Shown here one piece after another: positions 10,593 through 24,887 of a stretch of DNA of 64,000 nucleotides (the stretch's first letter is position 1; each line of letters begins with the position of its first letter). Origin of the DNA: Clostridiales bacterium (GTDB lineage: Bacteria; Bacillota; Clostridia; DUOD01). The notes beneath the pieces are model-generated. The model saw only the letters and a list, made by a program, of their open reading frames with translations. It searched no databases and was not told the origin of the DNA. Made by a program: the position numbers and the translations under genes. The stretch covers positions 1 through 64,000 of the forward strand of contig DUOD01000011.1 of assembly GCA_012838995.1 (NCBI GenBank), read 5' to 3'.

Positions 10593-11611
10593 ATGTCAAC
10601 ACCCGTCTCTCCCTTTATTACTTCCCCGATTACATATACATTATAGTCAAAGGAACTTGATATTTTAAGTACATCGTCGGCTGAACGCCTATCCACCGCC
10701 AGCACCATACCTATACCCATGTTAAAGGTATTAAACATCTGTCTATCCTCAAGTCCGGACATGGATTTTATTATGGAGAAAATTGGCGGTATCTCCCATC
10801 TTTCTTTATGCACAATAGCCCTTAGTCCCTCGGGAAGCATCCTGGGTATATTTTCAATAAAACCGCCCCCTGTTATATGGGCAATGCCTTTAATTCTAAC
10901 CTTTTCAAGAATTGTAAAAACGTCTTTGACGTATATCCTGGTGGGCTTTAGCAGTTCCTGGCCGTAGGTACAACCCAAATCTTCGCAATACTGATCCAAA
11001 ACATTTTTATCATCCACCATCAACCTTCTGACCAGTGAATATCCGTTACTGTGCAGGCCTGAGGATGACAGACCTATCAATACATCGCCGTTTTTAATTT
11101 CGTTGCCCGTTATTATTTTATCCCTGTCAACCATACCCACTGCAAAACCTGCCAAATCATATTCGCCATTTTTATAAAACCCGGGCATCTCAGCCGTTTC
11201 CCCGCCGATTAGGGCACAACCGGACTGCTTACAGCCCCCTGCCACTCCTTCCACGACGGCGGCCATTTTTTCGGGCTCCAGCTTGCCGGTGGCGATGTAA
11301 TCGAGAAAAAACAAAGGTCTAGCCCCTTGGCATACAATGTCATTGACGCACATGGCCACGCAGTCCTGACCAATGGTATTGTGGATATCCATTAGAAAGG
11401 CAATCTTTAATTTGGTGCCCACACCGTCGGTGCCGGCAACCAATACAGGTTGCTTCATCCCTTGGGTGTCCAGGGCATATAAACCGCTGAAGCTTCCTAT
11501 GCCCCCAAGCACATTTTCATTGTGGGTACCGGCCACATGTTTCTTCATAAGCTCAACGGCTTTATACCCAGCACGTATATCTACACCGGAATCTTCATAA
11601 CTAATCGCCAT
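10574..11611 (-). CDS. purM: Phosphoribosylformylglycinamidine cyclo-ligase
   Basis: [45 protein letters not shown]. Confidence 0.96.
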   Translation of the reverse strand: MAISYEDSGVDIRAGYKAVELMKKHVAGTHNENVLGGIGSFSGLYALDTQGMKQPVLVAGTDGVGTKLKIAFLMDIHNTIGQDCVAMCVNDIVCQGARPLFFLDYIATGKLEPEKMAAVVEGVAGGCKQSGCALIGGETAEMPGFYKNGEYDLAGFAVGMVDRDKIITGNEIKNGDVLIGLSSSGLHSNGYSLVRRLMVDDKNVLDQYCEDLGCTYGQELLKPTRIYVKDVFTILEKVRIKGIAHITGGGFIENIPRMLPEGLRAIVHKERWEIPPIFSIIKSMSGLEDRQMFNTFNMGIGMVLAVDRRSADDVLKISSSFDYNVYVIGEVIKGETGVDICSKKE

Positions 11612-13046
11612 TTTTATCCTCCCGCCTTTTACATTTTTTGTCTCCTTTGTTCAGACAGGATACCTCCATAGGATATCGACCGTCAAAGCATCCCGTACAA
11701 AACTGGCAGCTACTTCCCTCCACCGTTTTTAACAAAGATTCAATACTTATATATCCAAGACTATCGGCGCCTATAAGCTTCTCGATTTCCTCCACCGTAT
11801 ATGCAGCACCTATCAGTTGTTTTGTGGAAGGCGTATCCATGCCAAAATAACAGGGCGATACGACGGGGGGTGAGCTTATTCTCATATGCACTTCCCTGGC
11901 ACCGGCCGTCCTTAGCATATCCACTATCATCTTACTGGTGGTACCCCGTACAATGGAATCGTCCACCATGGCTATTCTCTTGCCCTGTACCATTTTCCTT
12001 AAAGCATTCAACTTGATACGAAGGGCCTGTTCCCTCATGGATTGGCTGGGCTGGATAAAGGTCCTGCCCACATACCGGTTTTTTATCAAGCCCTCTCCAT
12101 AGGGAATATTGCTTTGCTCCGCAAAGCCAATAGCAGCGGTGGTACCCGAATCGGGAACACCGATCACCATATCCACATCGGCGGGATGTTCCATGGCCAG
12201 ATACCTGCCCGCATCCATTCTTGCCTGGTATACGCTGATGCCGTCAATGATGCTGTCCGTCCTGGCCAGATATACAAACTCAAATATACACAGGCCGGAC
12301 TTTAACGGCACCTCGGTTTGGATGGAAGTCAAGCCGTTTTTATCTATAATTATAATTTCTCCCGGCTTAACATCCCTTATATAATCGGCTCCTATTACAT
12401 CAAAGGCACAGGTTTCCGATGCCAAGACATATGAATTGTTTATCTTGCCCAAAGCCAGCGGCCTTATGCCATGGGGATCCCTTATGCCGATAAGTTTATC
12501 CTTTGCCATCATGGTAATTGCATATGAGCCCTTAATCCTTCTTAAGGTTTTTTTAACGGCGGTTACCAAATCCTGGTCCCTATACTGGGCAATCAATGTT
12601 GCAATTACCTCACTGTCGATGGAGGTCTGAAATATTGCCCCGCTTTCTTCCAGTTCCTGCCTAAGTTCTAATGCATTGGTCAGTTTACCGTTATGGGCCA
12701 GGGCTATATCTCCGCCCTTGTATTTTATTACAAGGGGCTGGGCATTTACCGTATGACAATCACCGGCAAGGGAATGTCTTACATGCCCTATCGCGATATT
12801 ACCCCTATCAAGCTGTTGCAATTTTTCCATGGTAAATACATCAACCACAAGGCCCATTTGCTTGTGGTATATAATTCCCCTTTCGGTTGACACGGCAATA
12901 CCGGCACTGTCCTGTCCCCTGTGCTGAAGGGCGTATAACCCGTAATAACATATATCAACACAGTCAATGCCGTCCACATCATATATGCCAAATACACCGC
13001 ACTCTTCCCTTGGTTTGTCCAATAAAAAGTCTGACTTATAAAGCAT
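11601..13046 (-). CDS. purF: Amidophosphoribosyltransferase
   Basis: [33 protein letters not shown]. Start reset to MLYKSDF at 13046 after an AGGAG RBS; the ORF track start at 13268 overlaps purC. Confidence 0.94.
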   Translation of the reverse strand: MLYKSDFLLDKPREECGVFGIYDVDGIDCVDICYYGLYALQHRGQDSAGIAVSTERGIIYHKQMGLVVDVFTMEKLQQLDRGNIAIGHVRHSLAGDCHTVNAQPLVIKYKGGDIALAHNGKLTNALELRQELEESGAIFQTSIDSEVIATLIAQYRDQDLVTAVKKTLRRIKGSYAITMMAKDKLIGIRDPHGIRPLALGKINNSYVLASETCAFDVIGADYIRDVKPGEIIIIDKNGLTSIQTEVPLKSGLCIFEFVYLARTDSIIDGISVYQARMDAGRYLAMEHPADVDMVIGVPDSGTTAAIGFAEQSNIPYGEGLIKNRYVGRTFIQPSQSMREQALRIKLNALRKMVQGKRIAMVDDSIVRGTTSKMIVDMLRTAGAREVHMRISSPPVVSPCYFGMDTPSTKQLIGAAYTVEEIEKLIGADSLGYISIESLLKTVEGSSCQFCTGCFDGRYPMEVSCLNKGDKKCKRREDKNGD

Positions 13047-13077
13047 GTTGTTGTCTCCTGTCACTAAATTCACTTCC

Positions 13078-13788
13078 CTATTTAGCACCCATAAGTCTGT
13101 TGAGTATTTCCTGATAGGCCTCTTCCACATTGCCCAGATCCCTTCTGAACCTGTCCTTATCCAGCTTTTCACCGGTGGTAGAATCCCAGAACCTGCATGT
13201 ATCCGGTGAAATCTCATCGGCCAATACAATTCCGCCCTTGAAACGTCCGAACTCCAACTTAAAATCAATTAAATCTATTTTTAAATCCTTTAAATAATCC
13301 CTTAATAAATCGTTAACCTTAAAGGCCATTTGGGAAATGGTTTTTATCTCCTCAGGTATTGCCAGGTCCATGGCATAAATATGGTATTCATTCACCATAG
13401 GATCTCCCAGGTCATCGTTTTTGTAGCAAAACTCCAGCACAGTACGTTTAAGCACCGTGCCCTCGGGTATCCCCAGCCTCTTTGACAGGCTGCCGGCGGC
13501 AATGTTTCTTACTATCACTTCAACGGGGATTATTTCCACCTTTTTTACTATGGTCTCACGATCACTTATTTCCTCTATATAGTGAGTATCTATGCCCGAT
13601 CTTTCCAGTAGCCCGAACAGATGGTTGGATACCTTGTTATTTACCACGCCTTTGCCTATTATGGTTCCCTTTTTTAAACCGTTAAAAGCCGTGGCATCAT
13701 CCTTATATTCAACTATACACCTATCTTCCATATCGGTTTTATACACTTTTTTAGCCTTACCTTCATATAACAAATCCAGCTTTTTCAT
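13078..13788 (-). CDS. purC: SAICAR synthase
   Basis: [30 protein letters not shown]. Confidence 0.96.
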   Translation of the reverse strand: MKKLDLLYEGKAKKVYKTDMEDRCIVEYKDDATAFNGLKKGTIIGKGVVNNKVSNHLFGLLERSGIDTHYIEEISDRETIVKKVEIIPVEVIVRNIAAGSLSKRLGIPEGTVLKRTVLEFCYKNDDLGDPMVNEYHIYAMDLAIPEEIKTISQMAFKVNDLLRDYLKDLKIDLIDFKLEFGRFKGGIVLADEISPDTCRFWDSTTGEKLDKDRFRRDLGNVEEAYQEILNRLMGAK

Positions 13789-13790
13789 AT

Positions 13791-14288
13791 TTAGTCTATC
13801 TCCTTCCCTATCTTTGCATCCTTCTTTTTCACTTCTTCTGCCATTGAGGACCGGAAGTCTTCCAGTTTTTCAACTAAATGTGTATACTTTAACGACAAAA
13901 TTTGTGCGGCCAGCAAACCGGCATTCCTTGCACCATCGATGCCTACCGTTGCAACCGGAATACCGGGGGGCATCTGTACTATCGAAAGCAATGCATCCAT
14001 GCCATCCAGTACCGACCCCTTTATAGGAATACCTATTACCGGTACCGTAGTATAGGCAGCCAGCACCCCGGGTAAATGGGCAGCCATACCGGCGGCTGCG
14101 ATTATTACATCAAAGCCGTTTTCACGAGCCTTGCCGGCAAATTCCGCCGCTTGGTCCGGGGTACGATGGGCTGAAATTACCCTTGCCTCCACATCGATAT
14201 CCATATCCTTGAGCACCTTAATAGCCTTTTTGACCACGGGAAAGTCAGAGTCGCTTCCCATGATGACGGCAACCTTTGGTTGTTTCAT
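13791..14288 (-). CDS. purE: 5-(carboxyamino)imidazole ribonucleotide mutase
   Basis: [26 protein letters not shown]. Confidence 0.96.
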   Translation of the reverse strand: MKQPKVAVIMGSDSDFPVVKKAIKVLKDMDIDVEARVISAHRTPDQAAEFAGKARENGFDVIIAAAGMAAHLPGVLAAYTTVPVIGIPIKGSVLDGMDALLSIVQMPPGIPVATVGIDGARNAGLLAAQILSLKYTHLVEKLEDFRSSMAEEVKKKDAKIGKEID

Positions 14289-14320
14289 GTATGTACCTCC
14301 TTAAATGATGACAACTTTTT

Positions 14321-14406
14321 TCAAATCTTATGGAAAAAGAGAAACATTTCTCTCCTTCCATAAGATTTGAGATCCGATTAGGAAACCTAATCGGATCTCA
14401 AATCTT
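14321..14406 (-). repeat. Two overlapping, mutually exclusive inverted repeats in the permease-purE intergenic region
   Basis: 14362-14406: AAGATTTGAGATCCGATTAGG-AAA-CCTAATCGGATCTCAAATCTT (21-bp arms). 14321-14370: TCAAATCTTATGGAA...TTCCATAAGATTTGA (15-bp arms). Confidence 0.9.
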
Positions 14407-14414
14407 TTATTAAC

Positions 14415-15824
14415 CTAAAGACGGGCTAGTAAGGCATACCTTAGTATGAACACAATAGCCAGTACATATAGAATGGGATGCACTTCCTTACCCTTACCCC
14501 TTGCCAGTTTAACTATCGGATAGAAGATAAATCCTGCAGCTATACCATTGGCAATGCTGTATGAGAAGGGCATCAGCGCCATGGTCAAAAACGCCGGAAA
14601 TGCCTCTTCAAAATCATTAAAGTTAATATTCTTTAGAGATCCCATCATTAATACACCCACTATTATAAGGGCAGGGGCAGTAGCCTGGCTGGGTATGATG
14701 CCGGCAATGGGCGCCAAGAATATTGCCAGTACAAATAATATGGCAACGACTATGGCGGTTAAACCCGTCCTTCCCCCTTCACTTACACCGGCACTGCTTT
14801 CAACATAAGTGGTAACGGTAGAGGTACCTAAAGCCGCACCCACCGATGTGGCAATTGCATCGGCCAACAGCGCCTGATTAGCCCTGGGCAACCTACCGTC
14901 CTTATCAAGGAAACCGCCCTTGGAAGCAGTTCCTATCAAGGTGCCGATGGTATCAAACATGTCCACCATGGTAAAGGCTATAATTACTGTTATAACAGAT
15001 ACCACCGTACCAAAAAGGGTTGCTCCCTCACCAATATTAAGCAGTCCGGCAAAATCCATTTTCATGAAGGTGGGTTCCAGGGACAAGCCACTTAGGGTAA
15101 CCTGCTCGGGCAATTGGGTAACGCCCATAAAAAAGCCTATTATAGTAGTAACTATTATTCCAATGAACAGCGAACCCTTTATCTTCTTAACCACCAATAT
15201 TCCGGTAATGACCAGACCTATTATGGCCAGCAAAACTCCGGGATCGCTAAACCGCCCAAACTCCAACACCTGGGATCCGGCATTGGAAACGGCCTCTGCC
15301 ATAACATCGGGATTAAATTCCTTTGTAGCATAAATGATGTCCAATATAGGCCCTTGATTAACCCTTATAATCTGGGCATTGTTAAGACCTACAAAGGCAA
15401 TAAACAGTCCGATACCTGCACTAATGGCATGTTTCAGGGAATTGGGTATGGCATCCACAATTGCCGCTCTCCAACCGGTCAATGAAATAATTATGAAAAT
15501 TATACCTGAAATAAATACAGCAGCCAAGGCCTGCTGCCAAGTAAATCCCATTGCAAAAACGACGGTAAATACAAAAAACGCATTTAATCCCATTCCGGGG
15601 GCCTGAGCAAAGGGATAATTGGCCAACAATCCAATCAATAACGTACCGATTGCAGCAGAAATACAGGTTGCCAGCAGTACCGCATTATAGTCCATACCTG
15701 TTTGGGATAATAACGACGGATTAACAAAGATAATGTAAGCCATGGTAAAAAAAGTGGTAAGACCGGCTATTATTTCCGTCCTTACAGTGGTGTTGTTTTC
15801 CCTTAACTTGAAAAATTTATCCAT
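14415..15824 (-). CDS. NCS2 family hypoxanthine/guanine permease (AzgA/PbuG type)
   Basis: TEIIAGLTTFFTMAYIIFVNPSLLS, APGMGLNAFF; downstream of a guanine riboswitch. Confidence 0.93.
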   Translation of the reverse strand: MDKFFKLRENNTTVRTEIIAGLTTFFTMAYIIFVNPSLLSQTGMDYNAVLLATCISAAIGTLLIGLLANYPFAQAPGMGLNAFFVFTVVFAMGFTWQQALAAVFISGIIFIIISLTGWRAAIVDAIPNSLKHAISAGIGLFIAFVGLNNAQIIRVNQGPILDIIYATKEFNPDVMAEAVSNAGSQVLEFGRFSDPGVLLAIIGLVITGILVVKKIKGSLFIGIIVTTIIGFFMGVTQLPEQVTLSGLSLEPTFMKMDFAGLLNIGEGATLFGTVVSVITVIIAFTMVDMFDTIGTLIGTASKGGFLDKDGRLPRANQALLADAIATSVGAALGTSTVTTYVESSAGVSEGGRTGLTAIVVAILFVLAIFLAPIAGIIPSQATAPALIIVGVLMMGSLKNINFNDFEEAFPAFLTMALMPFSYSIANGIAAGFIFYPIVKLARGKGKEVHPILYVLAIVFILRYALLARL

Positions 15825-15878
15825 GATCTGCCTCCTTATATTATAAAAGTTTAGGTTTTAGTATAAACCCCTATAACA

Positions 15879-15923
15879 TAAAAAATACATGAACAATAAA
15901 GAGAGTGAAATTCATGTATTTTA
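15879..15923 (-). terminator. Riboswitch-controlled terminator upstream of the purine permease
   Basis: AAAATACATGAA-loop-TTCATGTATTTTTT on the minus strand. Confidence 0.78.
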
Positions 15924-15967
15924 TAAAAACGTAATTGTGGCAGATAAGGAACAATCCACCGAATGTA

Positions 15968-16042
15968 TTTCACCCATAGTCAAGCAATTTCCGGTTGCTT
16001 GGTAGAAACGTTCGGACCATATTACCGAATTTATATGAGCGT
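15968..16042 (-). promoter_or_regulatory. Purine riboswitch, guanine/hypoxanthine class
   Basis: Minus strand CGCTCATATAAATTCGGTAATATGGTCCGAACGTTTCTACCAAGCAACCGGAAATTGCTTGACTATGGGTG; a C in GACTATG indicates guanine rather than adenine. Confidence 0.94.
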
Positions 16043-16227
16043 TATTAAATTATATTTAAATATTAACAGAAGAAGGGACCGGTGTCAATAAGGACTAGAA
16101 CATTTATTGATGATTTGGGCAAAATGTTCGGATTTTTCGTCACGGACCATCATGTTGTAACACTATATATAATTTAATCATATATTGTTATATAGCCAGA
16201 TATATATATTTTTAGGAGGTATGTAAC

Positions 16228-16428
16228 GTGAATTATATGTATCCGCCCAACAATTCGGCTCCGTATTCTGCCGACCAACAAAGCCAACGGTGCGGTGTTG
16301 AACTTGCCAGGGCCTATGTACCCTTCCAACAATATACGACCACTTTTCCTATAAAGGAAGCTTTATTAAAGAGGGGGACGCTTTTCCCCGAACTATATAA
16401 GCCTTATAAGAAAAAAGGCAGCTATTAG
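16228..16428 (+). CDS. cotJA: Spore coat protein CotJA
   Basis: ELARAYVPFQQYTTTFPIKEALLKRGTLFPELYKPY. Confidence 0.9.
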   Translation: MNYMYPPNNSAPYSADQQSQRCGVELARAYVPFQQYTTTFPIKEALLKRGTLFPELYKPYKKKGSY

Positions 16429-16442
16429 GGAGGTTAAAAAGA

Positions 16443-16697
16443 ATGGACAAAGCAAGGAGTAAAATGCTGCAAGATATTCAAGCCCTTGAGTTCGCCGTAA
16501 TAGAATTAAATCTGTATTTAGACATTAACCCCTGCGACGAAAGGGCTTTAAAAGATTATAACAATTACGCCTGTCAATTGGAAGCCTTGAAAAGGACATA
16601 TGCCCAAAGGTACGGATCATTGGTGGGCCTCATGCCCAGCAAGCTACCATGCTTTGATTGGATTAATGAGCCATGGCCATGGGAAATGCAAGTTTGA
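16443..16697 (+). CDS. cotJB: Spore coat protein CotJB
   Basis: LQDIQALEFAVIELNLYLDINPCDERALKDYN, WPWEMQ C-terminus. Confidence 0.92.
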   Translation: MDKARSKMLQDIQALEFAVIELNLYLDINPCDERALKDYNNYACQLEALKRTYAQRYGSLVGLMPSKLPCFDWINEPWPWEMQV

Positions 16698-16718
16698 ACG
16701 TAAAAGGAGGACAATTGT

Positions 16719-17291
16719 ATGTGGATATATGAAAAGAAGCTTGAATACCCCGCAAGGGTTTCCGGCCCAAATCCAAAGCTGGCCAAGACAATAATAACAC
16801 AATACGGCGGCCCCGACGGTGAGTTATCCGCTTCCATGCGTTATCTTACTCAAAGATATTCCATGCCCACTCCCCAAACCAAAGCCCTTTTGACGGATAT
16901 TGGTACCGAAGAGCTGGCCCATATGGAAATAGTGGCCACTTTGGTATATAACCTAATAAAGGACGCACCCCTGGAACAACTGAAAAAGGAAGGCATGGCA
17001 GGATATTATGCAGACCACGATAGGGCAGTATACTTTATAGATGCTTCGGGTAACCCGTGGACGGCTACCTATATTCAATCCAAGGGCGATCCCATAACCG
17101 ACCTGCACGAAAACATGGCAGCCGAACAAAAGGCCAGGAGCACATATGAATACCTTATAAATCTGTCGGATGACCCTTGCGTAACGGATACCTTAAGGTT
17201 TTTACGGATGAGGGAAGTAGTCCATTTCCAAAGATTCGGCGAAGCCCTGCAGTTGGTACAGGAATATTTGGACCGTAAAAAATTTTATTAA
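16719..17291 (+). CDS. cotJC: Spore coat protein CotJC (manganese-catalase family)
   Basis: MWIYEKKLEYPARVSGPNPKLAKTIITQYGGPDGELSASMRYLTQRY; ferritin-like EELAHME. Confidence 0.95.
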   Translation: MWIYEKKLEYPARVSGPNPKLAKTIITQYGGPDGELSASMRYLTQRYSMPTPQTKALLTDIGTEELAHMEIVATLVYNLIKDAPLEQLKKEGMAGYYADHDRAVYFIDASGNPWTATYIQSKGDPITDLHENMAAEQKARSTYEYLINLSDDPCVTDTLRFLRMREVVHFQRFGEALQLVQEYLDRKKFY

Positions 17292-17319
17292 AAAAGAGGG
17301 TTTTAAAACCCTCTTTTTA
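17288..17319. terminator. Bidirectional terminator between cotJC and guaA
   Basis: AAAAAGAGGGTTTTAAAACCCTCTTTTT. Confidence 0.82.
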
Positions 17320-18852
17320 TTCCCACTCTATGGTTGAAGGCGGCTTGGAGGTTATATCGTACACCACCCTGTTGACCTTGGGCACCTTGCTTACTATGGT
17401 GTTTGATATGTCAGCCAGTACATCATGGGGTATCCTGGCCCAATCGGCAGTCGTGCCGTCAATGCTGGTAACCGCCCTAAGGGCAATTGTATAGTCATAG
17501 GTCCTATCGCCATCCGTAACACCGACGCTTCTCATACCGGTCAGTATGGCAAAGTACTGCCATATTTTTTTGTCCAAACCTGCCCGTTCAATGGCGTCCC
17601 TGAACAGGGCATCGGCCTCCCTTAATATTTCCAGTTTTTCTTGGGTAACATCGCCTATTACCCTTATGGCCAATCCGGGACCGGGAAAGGGCTGTCTTTC
17701 CACCATATGATCCGGCAAGCCCAGCTGTCTGCCCACTTCCCGTACTTCATCCTTAAACAGATTTCTTAAAGGTTCTATTATCTCCTTGAAATCTATATGC
17801 TGGGGTAGTCCTCCCACGTTATGATGGCTCTTTATCATACTGCCGTCGCCCAGTCCACTCTCGATTACATCGGAATATATAGTCCCCTGTACCAGATAAT
17901 CCACCCTTCCCAAGGACCTTGCACATTCTTCGAACACCCTTATAAACTCTTCGCCGATTATCTTACGTTTAGACTCGGGATTGGTAACGCCTTTTAATTT
18001 ATCTAAAAAACGCTTACCGGCATCTACCATTATCAGGTTAATGTCGAATTGGTCCTTAAAGATTTTTTCTACTTGCCGAGCCTCGCCTTTTCTCATAAGG
18101 CCGGTGTCCACAAAGATACAGGTAAGCTGTTTGCCCACGGCGCGGTGGATCAATACTGCCGCCACCGATGAATCCACGCCGCCGGATAAGGCGCATAAAA
18201 CCTTTCCATCTCCTACCTTGTTTTTAATATCCTCTATGGTTTGCCGGATAAAGGACGACATCTTCCAGTCACCGCTGCACTCGCAAATATTGTATAAAAA
18301 ATTCTTTAATATTTCCCTATCCTCCACGATATGTACATCCTCGGGATAAAACCAAACTCCGTACAGTTTCCTTTCGGGATGCTCAAAGGCAACAACAGGA
18401 CAATCATCGCTCCATGCAGTTACCCTAAATCCCTGCGGCACCTTTTGTATGCTGCCCTTACAATTTATCCGACACCGAATAATATCATCCATATCCTTGA
18501 ACAATAAGGACTGGTTGCTTATATTGACATCAACCTCACCCTGCTCACCGCAGTCCTCCATTGAGACCTTGCCCCCCATTTGATGGCATATTAATTGGGC
18601 TCCGTAACAAATACCCAATATGGGTATATTGAGGCTGTATATATCCTCACTGCACCTTGGGGCATTGTCGGCATAAAAACTGCCCGGCCCGCCGGCCAAT
18701 ATTATTCCCTTGGGATTTATACTCTTTATACGTTCTATGGAAGCATTATAGGGTAACACTTCACAATATACATTGGCCTGCCGTACCCTCCGGGCCATTT
18801 GTTGAATATATCCTCCTCCAAAGTCCAGCACCACAATCTTTTCAATCTCCAT
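17317..18852 (-). CDS. guaA: GMP synthase (glutamine-hydrolysing)
   Basis: [27 protein letters not shown]-terminal KPPSTIEWE. Confidence 0.96.
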   Translation of the reverse strand: MEIEKIVVLDFGGGYIQQMARRVRQANVYCEVLPYNASIERIKSINPKGIILAGGPGSFYADNAPRCSEDIYSLNIPILGICYGAQLICHQMGGKVSMEDCGEQGEVDVNISNQSLLFKDMDDIIRCRINCKGSIQKVPQGFRVTAWSDDCPVVAFEHPERKLYGVWFYPEDVHIVEDREILKNFLYNICECSGDWKMSSFIRQTIEDIKNKVGDGKVLCALSGGVDSSVAAVLIHRAVGKQLTCIFVDTGLMRKGEARQVEKIFKDQFDINLIMVDAGKRFLDKLKGVTNPESKRKIIGEEFIRVFEECARSLGRVDYLVQGTIYSDVIESGLGDGSMIKSHHNVGGLPQHIDFKEIIEPLRNLFKDEVREVGRQLGLPDHMVERQPFPGPGLAIRVIGDVTQEKLEILREADALFRDAIERAGLDKKIWQYFAILTGMRSVGVTDGDRTYDYTIALRAVTSIDGTTADWARIPHDVLADISNTIVSKVPKVNRVVYDITSKPPSTIEWE

Positions 18853-18962
18853 AACAACACCTCTTCATATGAAATAAACGAATTTTACCTATTCAAGTAT
18901 ATTTTATACCCTTTTTTGTTGTCAAATAATTTTCCATTTAAACCGACATGTTATTCCCCATT

Positions 18963-20063
18963 TTAAGCGTCCAACGACTTGATATAATCCAGCCTTTCTA
19001 CAATGGGCAATCTTTGGGTACATACTTCCTCACAGTGCCTGCAGCCGGTGCATTGATATATATCCGACTGTTTGTTCAATGGCATATTCCAATGAAATTT
19101 TAACCTATTGTGTATCGCCTCATCCGGCCTGCCCAATATCATATAATTGTATACATCCATATACTTAGGTACGGCAATGCCTTGGGGACAATCGGTGCAA
19201 TAATTACAGCCGGTGCATAAAGTATCCAACCCCCCATGGAGGTTTTTCTTTATTTGGGCCAGCCTTTCATCAGAAATCTCCTCCAGCCCCTTAACGGCGG
19301 CGACGTTTTCCTCCAGTTCATCGATGGTGCTAATACCCGTCAAGACCACGGTTACCTCCTTATGGGCTGCATTAAACCTTATGGCGGCCTCGGCCACCGA
19401 CTGATCTTCCTTTTCTTTAATGAATTCAAAATACTCGGGATTTTTAGGTATCACCCCTCCACCCAGGGGATTCATAGTAACCACACCACAACCCTTTTTG
19501 TAGGCTGCCTTCAATCCTTGCTCCCTGAAGGGGAAATTAATTATATTGTATCCCAGGGTAAAACCCTCAAAATAGCCTTCATTGACCATTATTTCTATTT
19601 CATTTCCATCACAGTGGGTAGAGCAGACTATATGTTCAATTAAGCCTTCTTCCTTCGCCTTTACCGCTCCTTCATAGGGCCCCCCGGCTGAAATCACCCT
19701 TCTGTATTGTTCAAGATTTAGGATGCTCCACATATGGAAAAAGTTTATTTTATCCACCCCCAGGCGTTTTAAGGATTCTTCTATCCTCCTCCTTACATCA
19801 TCGGCGGTAGAATCCATTCTAAGCATGCTTTTGGTGGATACATAAAAAGGACGGGGCATATCTTTGAAGGCTTGGCCGAATATCTTTTCACTGGTACCGT
19901 CGCAATATGTGGGAGCAGTGTCGAAATAATTTATACCCAGTTCGCTGGCCCTTCGCACAATGTTGGCGCATTCGTCAATGGAGTGTTCCTTTAGAAAACG
20001 CATGCCACCGAAACCTACTACAGATACCCTTTTCCCGGTTTTGCCGTATTCCCTGTACAGCAT
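18963..20063 (-). CDS. Aldo/keto reductase with C-terminal 4Fe-4S cluster region
   Basis: YREYGKTGKRVSVVGFGGMRF; CTGCNYCTDCPQGIAVP, CTGCRHCEEVCTQ. Confidence 0.9.
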   Translation of the reverse strand: MLYREYGKTGKRVSVVGFGGMRFLKEHSIDECANIVRRASELGINYFDTAPTYCDGTSEKIFGQAFKDMPRPFYVSTKSMLRMDSTADDVRRRIEESLKRLGVDKINFFHMWSILNLEQYRRVISAGGPYEGAVKAKEEGLIEHIVCSTHCDGNEIEIMVNEGYFEGFTLGYNIINFPFREQGLKAAYKKGCGVVTMNPLGGGVIPKNPEYFEFIKEKEDQSVAEAAIRFNAAHKEVTVVLTGISTIDELEENVAAVKGLEEISDERLAQIKKNLHGGLDTLCTGCNYCTDCPQGIAVPKYMDVYNYMILGRPDEAIHNRLKFHWNMPLNKQSDIYQCTGCRHCEEVCTQRLPIVERLDYIKSLDA

Positions 20064-20150
20064 ATCCTTTCCCCCTTTGCAACTTCATACCCATATACGG
20101 TTTATTTTCTTATAATTTTATCATAAATTGTTGTCGATATAAAAACCGCA

Positions 20151-20177
20151 AAAAAAAAAGAAAGGAAACCCTTTCTT

Positions 20178-20178
<1 letters not shown>
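20151..20178 (-). terminator. guaB terminator
   Basis: GAAAGG-GTTT-CCTTTC then T10 on the minus strand. Confidence 0.8.
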
Positions 20179-21725
<1,547 letters not shown>

Positions 21726-21796
21726 TCAAGAAATGAAATAAGGGCTTTTAGCCATTTTTCACCCGGATTTTAAGGCATTTTACCACCCCTGGAAAA

Positions 21797-21840
21797 AATG
21801 GTTAAAGGAACAGCTACTGCCGTTTCTTTAACCATAAAAA
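21797..21840 (-). terminator. Intrinsic terminator-like hairpin in the groEL-guaB interval
   Basis: ATGGTTAAAG...CTTTAACCAT followed by TTTTTT on the minus strand. Confidence 0.65.
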
Positions 21841-21924
21841 ATTAAATTTAAAAGCTTTGTCTCTTCAATTTATTGCAATTATTATATTTAATTTGAATAA
21901 TGCTGTCAACAAAAATTTGCCCAT

Positions 21925-21957
21925 AAAAAAACTTCGGCAAATTGCCGAAGTTTTTTA
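21925..21957 (-). terminator. groEL terminator
   Basis: AAAACTTCGGCAATTTGCCGAAGTTTTTTT. Confidence 0.88.
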
Positions 21958-21959
21958 TC

Positions 21960-23606
<1,647 letters not shown>

Positions 23607-23625
23607 TCAACCTATGTATTGTAAA

Positions 23626-23934
<309 letters not shown>

Positions 23935-23954
23935 TTATTGTTAAATCCTTCCTA

Positions 23955-23981
23955 TTAGCACTCTCTGTTGGGGAGTGCTGA
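23955..23981 (-). promoter_or_regulatory. CIRCE operator (HrcA binding site)
   Basis: TTAGCACTC-N9-GAGTGCTGA upstream of groES. Confidence 0.95.
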
Positions 23982-24131
23982 TTACAGGTATTATATTATA
24001 AAAAAGTTATTTTTTAATCAAGCACAATAATTTTGCAAATATCCCGCAAAATGGATGTTTAAAGTTATTATGGCAATTCTTCTCTGATTTGCTCCTAGTA
24101 TCTGTCCATTACATTTATTATCGACTTATTA

Positions 24132-24827
24132 TTAAGCCAGCAATCTAAACGCCTTAATGAGTATATCATAAACTATGGGGATAAAAACCGCCGGCAGCAG
24201 GTTTGCCACCTTTATCTTCTTTATTTCCAACATGGACACCCCTATGGCTAAAATCAAGATCCCGCCTACGGCAGACATCTCGGTGACAACCGTTTCATTT
24301 AAATAGGATTTAAGCAATGCTGCTCCCAAAGTTATTAATCCTTGGTATATGAAAACACTTGCAGCCGAAAAAATAACTCCAATGCCCATGGTAGAAGCTA
24401 AAACAATTGAAGTTACACCATCCAGGGCGGATTTTACATATAGTATTCTATGGTTATCATACAAACCGCTTTCCAACGAACCCATTATGGCCATTGCGCC
24501 TACACAGTATACCAGGGTAGCGGTTATAAAGCCATGGGAAAATCGACTGTCCTTCTTCCCAATTTTGGATTGTATCCATTCCCCCAAACCGCTAATCCTG
24601 TAATCTATGCCTATCCGTTCGCCGATAATAGCCCCAATCATCAAGCTTACTATAACTAATATAATATTATTCGTTTTTATGGCATCCATTATTCCCAAAA
24701 CGCAAATGGCAAGACCCAACCCCTGGGTTATTAGCTTTCTATATCTTTCCCCTATACCGCCCTTTATCAGCAGTCCTAATAAGCTCCCTGCGATTATTGC
24801 TATGGAATTTACTATTGTTCCCCACAT
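24132..24827 (-). CDS. DUF554 family membrane protein
   Basis: MWGTIVNSIAIIAGSLLGLLIKGGIGERYRKLITQGLGLAI. Confidence 0.88.
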   Translation of the reverse strand: MWGTIVNSIAIIAGSLLGLLIKGGIGERYRKLITQGLGLAICVLGIMDAIKTNNIILVIVSLMIGAIIGERIGIDYRISGLGEWIQSKIGKKDSRFSHGFITATLVYCVGAMAIMGSLESGLYDNHRILYVKSALDGVTSIVLASTMGIGVIFSAASVFIYQGLITLGAALLKSYLNETVVTEMSAVGGILILAIGVSMLEIKKIKVANLLPAVFIPIVYDILIKAFRLLA

Positions 24828-24887
24828 TGCAACCCCTTCTTCACATCTTTATCCGTATCAGATCCCTTCTATATGATTAATAACAGG

